Shown here: piece after piece, positions 62,827-64,000 of the stretch
Layout: each line of letters begins with the position of its first letter
Position numbering within the stretch: position 1 is the first letter of the stretch
Assembly (NCBI RefSeq): GCF_022179405.1
Contig: NZ_BPQT01000037.1
Span: forward strand, 1-64,000
Direction of reading: 5' to 3'
DNA: 64,000 nucleotides
Origin: Methylobacterium marchantiae
GTDB lineage: Bacteria > Pseudomonadota > Alphaproteobacteria > Rhizobiales > Beijerinckiaceae
Notes under the pieces: generated by a model
Told to the model about the DNA's origin: nothing
The model's database searches: none
The model's input: only the letters and a program-made list of their open reading frames with translations
Made by a program: the position numbers and the translations under genes

Positions 62827-64000
62827 ATGTCGAACACCCCTCCCCGCGATCCCGCCCGCTTCGGTCCGGCCACCCGCCTCGTCCATGCCGGGCGCGATCC
62901 CTCCGCCCAGCATGGATTCGTCAACACGCCGATCTATCGCGGCTCGACGGTGCTGTTCCCGACCTATGACGACCTGCAGCACCGGCGCGGGCGCTACGAT
63001 TACGGCACCAGCGGCTCGCCGACGATGGATTCGCTGACCCAGGCCTGGAGCGAGCTCGCGGGCGCCAGGGGCACCGTGCTCACCCCCTCGGGCCTCGCCG
63101 CCCTCACCGTCGCCCTGATGAGCGTGGTGAGCGCCGGCGACCATCTCCTCGTCACCGACAGCGCCTACCGCCCCACCCGCATCTTCTGCGACGGGGTGCT
63201 CAAGCGCTTCGGGGTGGAGGTGACCTATTACGATCCCCTCGTCGGCGCCGGCATCGGCGAGCTGATGCGCGAGAACACCAAGGCCGTTCTGGTGGAGGCG
63301 CCGGGCTCGCAGAGCTTCGAGATGCAGGACGTGCCGGCGATCGCGGAGGTCGCCCATGCGCGCGGCGCCGCGGTGATCATGGACAATACCTGGGCGACGC
63401 CGCTGTTCTTCCCACCGCACGAACGGGGCGTCGACATCGCCGTGGAGGCGGGCACCAAGTATCTCAGCGGCGGCTCGGACCTGCTGCTCGGCCTCACCTC
63501 GGCCAACGAACGATACTGGCCGGCGCTCCACCGCACCTTCGAGCATTTCGCCATGTGCGCCGGGCCGGAGGACGCGTTCCTGGCACTGCGCGGCCTGCGC
63601 ACCATGAATCTGCGCCTGCGCGAGCACGAGCGCCAGGGCCTCGCCATGGCGCGCTGGCTCCAGAACCGGCCGGAGGTGCTGCGGGTGCTCCACCCGGCCC
63701 TGCCGGAGGATCCCGGCCACGCCATCTGGAAGCGCGACTTTTCGGGGTCGTCCGGCCTGTTCGGCGTGGTGCTGAAGCCGGCGCCGGCCAAAGCCGTGGC
63801 GGCGATGCTCGACGGGCTCGAACTGTTCGGGATGGGCTTTTCCTGGGGCGGCTTCGAGAGCCTCGTCATCCCGTTCGACTGCCGGACCTACCGCACCGCC
63901 ACCCGCTGGGAGCCGGGCGGACCGGGCCTTCGCTTCCATATCGGGCTCGAGGAGGTCTCGGACCTGCAGGCCGATCTCGATGCGGGGTTCGCACGGTTGC
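62827..64000 (+). CDS. metC: Cystathionine beta-lyase MetC (3' end beyond window)
   Basis: The visible 391 residues are a near-complete PLP enzyme of the Cys/Met metabolism family, which splits cystathionine to homocysteine, pyruvate and ammonia. The start MSNTPPRDPARFGPATRLVH, the substrate-side RYDYGTSGSPTMDSL, VLTPSGLAALTVALMSVV, MDNTWATPLFF and the PLP lysine in AGTKYLSGGSDLLLG (Lys211) are all intact. The stop lies past position 64000. It is divergent from aapJ; the metC-aapJQMP arrangement is common in Rhizobiales. Confidence 0.92.
   Translation, partial: MSNTPPRDPARFGPATRLVHAGRDPSAQHGFVNTPIYRGSTVLFPTYDDLQHRRGRYDYGTSGSPTMDSLTQAWSELAGARGTVLTPSGLAALTVALMSVVSAGDHLLVTDSAYRPTRIFCDGVLKRFGVEVTYYDPLVGAGIGELMRENTKAVLVEAPGSQSFEMQDVPAIAEVAHARGAAVIMDNTWATPLFFPPHERGVDIAVEAGTKYLSGGSDLLLGLTSANERYWPALHRTFEHFAMCAGPEDAFLALRGLRTMNLRLREHERQGLAMARWLQNRPEVLRVLHPALPEDPGHAIWKRDFSGSSGLFGVVLKPAPAKAVAAMLDGLELFGMGFSWGGFESLVIPFDCRTYRTATRWEPGGPGLRFHIGLEEVSDLQADLDAGFARL

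Overview
The window is GC-rich alphaproteobacterial chromosome, most likely from a pink-pigmented methylotroph of the Methylobacterium/Methylorubrum group. This rests on the start of a lanthanide-type methanol dehydrogenase (xoxF) at the left edge, a C30-type carotenoid tailoring cluster, an oxalate/formate antiporter, and the metC-aapJQMP gene order known from Rhizobiales. About 65 protein genes are supported. No rRNA, convincing tRNA, CRISPR array or intact insertion sequence was seen.

Region by region. 1-3.5 kb: xoxF (partial) and a taurine/nitrate-type ABC importer, all pointing left. 3.7-8.2 kb: housekeeping and small genes (pterin carbinolamine dehydratase, small secreted protein, metallophosphoesterase, cation diffusion facilitator, MaoC hydratase, SpoU methyltransferase). 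8.3-18 kb: two CrtI/CrtN-type desaturases, a DUF2141 protein, a two-gene ABC exporter, a PlsC-type acyltransferase and a family 2 glycosyltransferase; this cluster is split by an AAA ATPase/RloB-like pair. 18-19.9 kb: oxlT behind a leader region with three strong inverted repeats. 20-33.9 kb: mixed genes (cutA, nadK, EamA exporter, DUF2336 protein with lytic transglycosylase, MFS/LysR pair, degenerate CitE-like protein, phospholipase A2-like secreted protein, flavin enzymes, chrA). 34-39.8 kb: urease genes ureAB(fused)-C-E-F-G on the minus strand, interrupted by an AbrB/PIN toxin-antitoxin pair and a DUF29 gene. 40-41.3 kb: AT-rich island with a decayed ISAs1-type transposase and an HNH-like protein. 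41.5-48.7 kb: puuE, rutR and rutABCDFG for purine and pyrimidine nitrogen salvage. 48.7-57.5 kb: HerA-like ATPase, a frameshifted small gene followed by an Xre-type gene, P1 peptidase, rarD, MFS/LysR pair. 57.7-64 kb: a small exported protein, aapPMQJ on the minus strand and metC (partial) on the plus strand.

Functional theme: 34-49 kb is a nitrogen-scavenging district. Urease releases ammonia from urea, Rut enzymes release it from uracil, and PuuE opens the allantoin ring. RutR probably controls rutA through a recognisable operator at 43311-43327.

Two dispersed intergenic repeat families are conspicuous. Family A is about 157 bp with inverted ~38-bp ends and has seven copies. Family B is a 111-114 bp near-palindrome with three copies; one lies between rutB and rutC and another appears to supply the aapJ ribosome binding site.
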